A stretch of DNA of 44,050 nt. Origin: an uncultured Alphaproteobacteria bacterium. GTDB lineage: Bacteria > Pseudomonadota > Alphaproteobacteria > HIMB59 > GCA-002718135. The notes below the pieces were generated by a model. It was given only the letters and a program-made list of their open reading frames with translations. It had not been told where the DNA came from and made no database searches. Within the stretch, counting starts at the first letter, position 1. The number at the start of each line of letters is the position of its first letter. Below, one piece after another: positions 43,978 through 44,050 of this stretch. Location: contig CACOVJ010000008.1 of NCBI GenBank assembly GCA_902630465.1, positions 1 through 44,050 on the forward strand, given 5' to 3'. The position numbers and the translations under genes are program-made.

Positions 43978-44050
43978 CTCAAAATCTTCTTACAAATTTC
44001 ATAACTAAAACCAGCTCTTGCCATTTTGGCTAGTTTTTTTTCATAGGTAT
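43974..44050 (-). CDS. recX: Probable RecX C-terminus (partial, 5' end off window)
   Basis: Only the last 25 codons lie in the window. The readable C-terminus is TYEKKLAKMARAGFSYEICKKILS, ending in TAA at 43976-43974. It resembles the final helix repeat of RecX, a RecA regulator (KALRFLARRGFSYD-like motif). The fragment is too short for certainty; other small helical proteins could end this way. It overlaps the AI-2E gene stop by 4 nt. Confidence 0.5.
   Translation of the reverse strand, partial: TYEKKLAKMARAGFSYEICKKILS

Overview
The window is AT-rich, densely packed bacterial chromosome that reads as an alphaproteobacterium. The evidence is a split b/b' type ATP synthase stalk gene next to atpE, the mutY / dciA (DUF721) / dsbA / smc neighbourhood, an rnhB-ccrM pair with GANTC sites in front of the methyltransferase gene, and a perfect CIRCE operator before groESL. 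Very short spacers, overlapping genes and touching stop codons suggest a streamlined genome, perhaps a marine lineage. That placement is inference; no rRNA gene is present.

Layout. 1-5557 (minus) is one tightly spaced run: dciA, a DsbA-like thiol oxidoreductase, a short-armed SMC, then atpI-atpB-atpE-b' (b' runs off the left edge). mutY diverges from it at 5591. 6641-8019 holds three small minus-strand genes (GNAT-like protein, orphan secreted protein, rhodanese). 8226-8426 is a short transcription unit without a conventional gene: promoter, exact boxA antitermination sequence, strong ribosome binding site, six-residue mini-ORF and intrinsic terminator. It is followed by a second promoter and a four-gene plus-strand run (8503-17371): a giant two-partner-secretion exoprotein with about 12 FG-GAP-like repeats, its outer-membrane transporter, an orphan periplasmic binding protein and a periplasmic histidine phosphatase. 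ccrM, a candidate 59-nt anti-Shine-Dalgarno small RNA, rnhB, moaB, a lytic transglycosylase and a uracil-DNA glycosylase follow on the minus strand (17368-22296).

22328-24464 (plus) carries a TPR protein and ispE. 24470-31824 carries a TPR-glycosyltransferase and the complete Lhr-Lig-Exo-Pe DNA repair set, split into two divergent pairs whose start codons can abut. 31812-36860 (minus) holds small membrane proteins (DUF4149-like, DoxX, DUF4396), a TPR protein, an FG-GAP/ASPIC protein, a cysteine-rich secreted protein and an SH3 protein. tRNA-Gln(UUG) and tRNA-Arg(ACG) lie in this stretch on the plus strand. The right end has a GT61-type glycosyltransferase, an S49 peptidase, CIRCE-groES-groEL with terminator, a glutathione peroxidase, an MscS channel, an AI-2E/PerM permease and the 3' end of a probable recX.

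Most of the window is housekeeping. The parts most likely to hold undescribed biology are the boxA/mini-ORF leader in front of the secretion operon, the four-gene composition of that operon with its repeat-filled exoprotein, and the anti-Shine-Dalgarno RNA between rnhB and ccrM.
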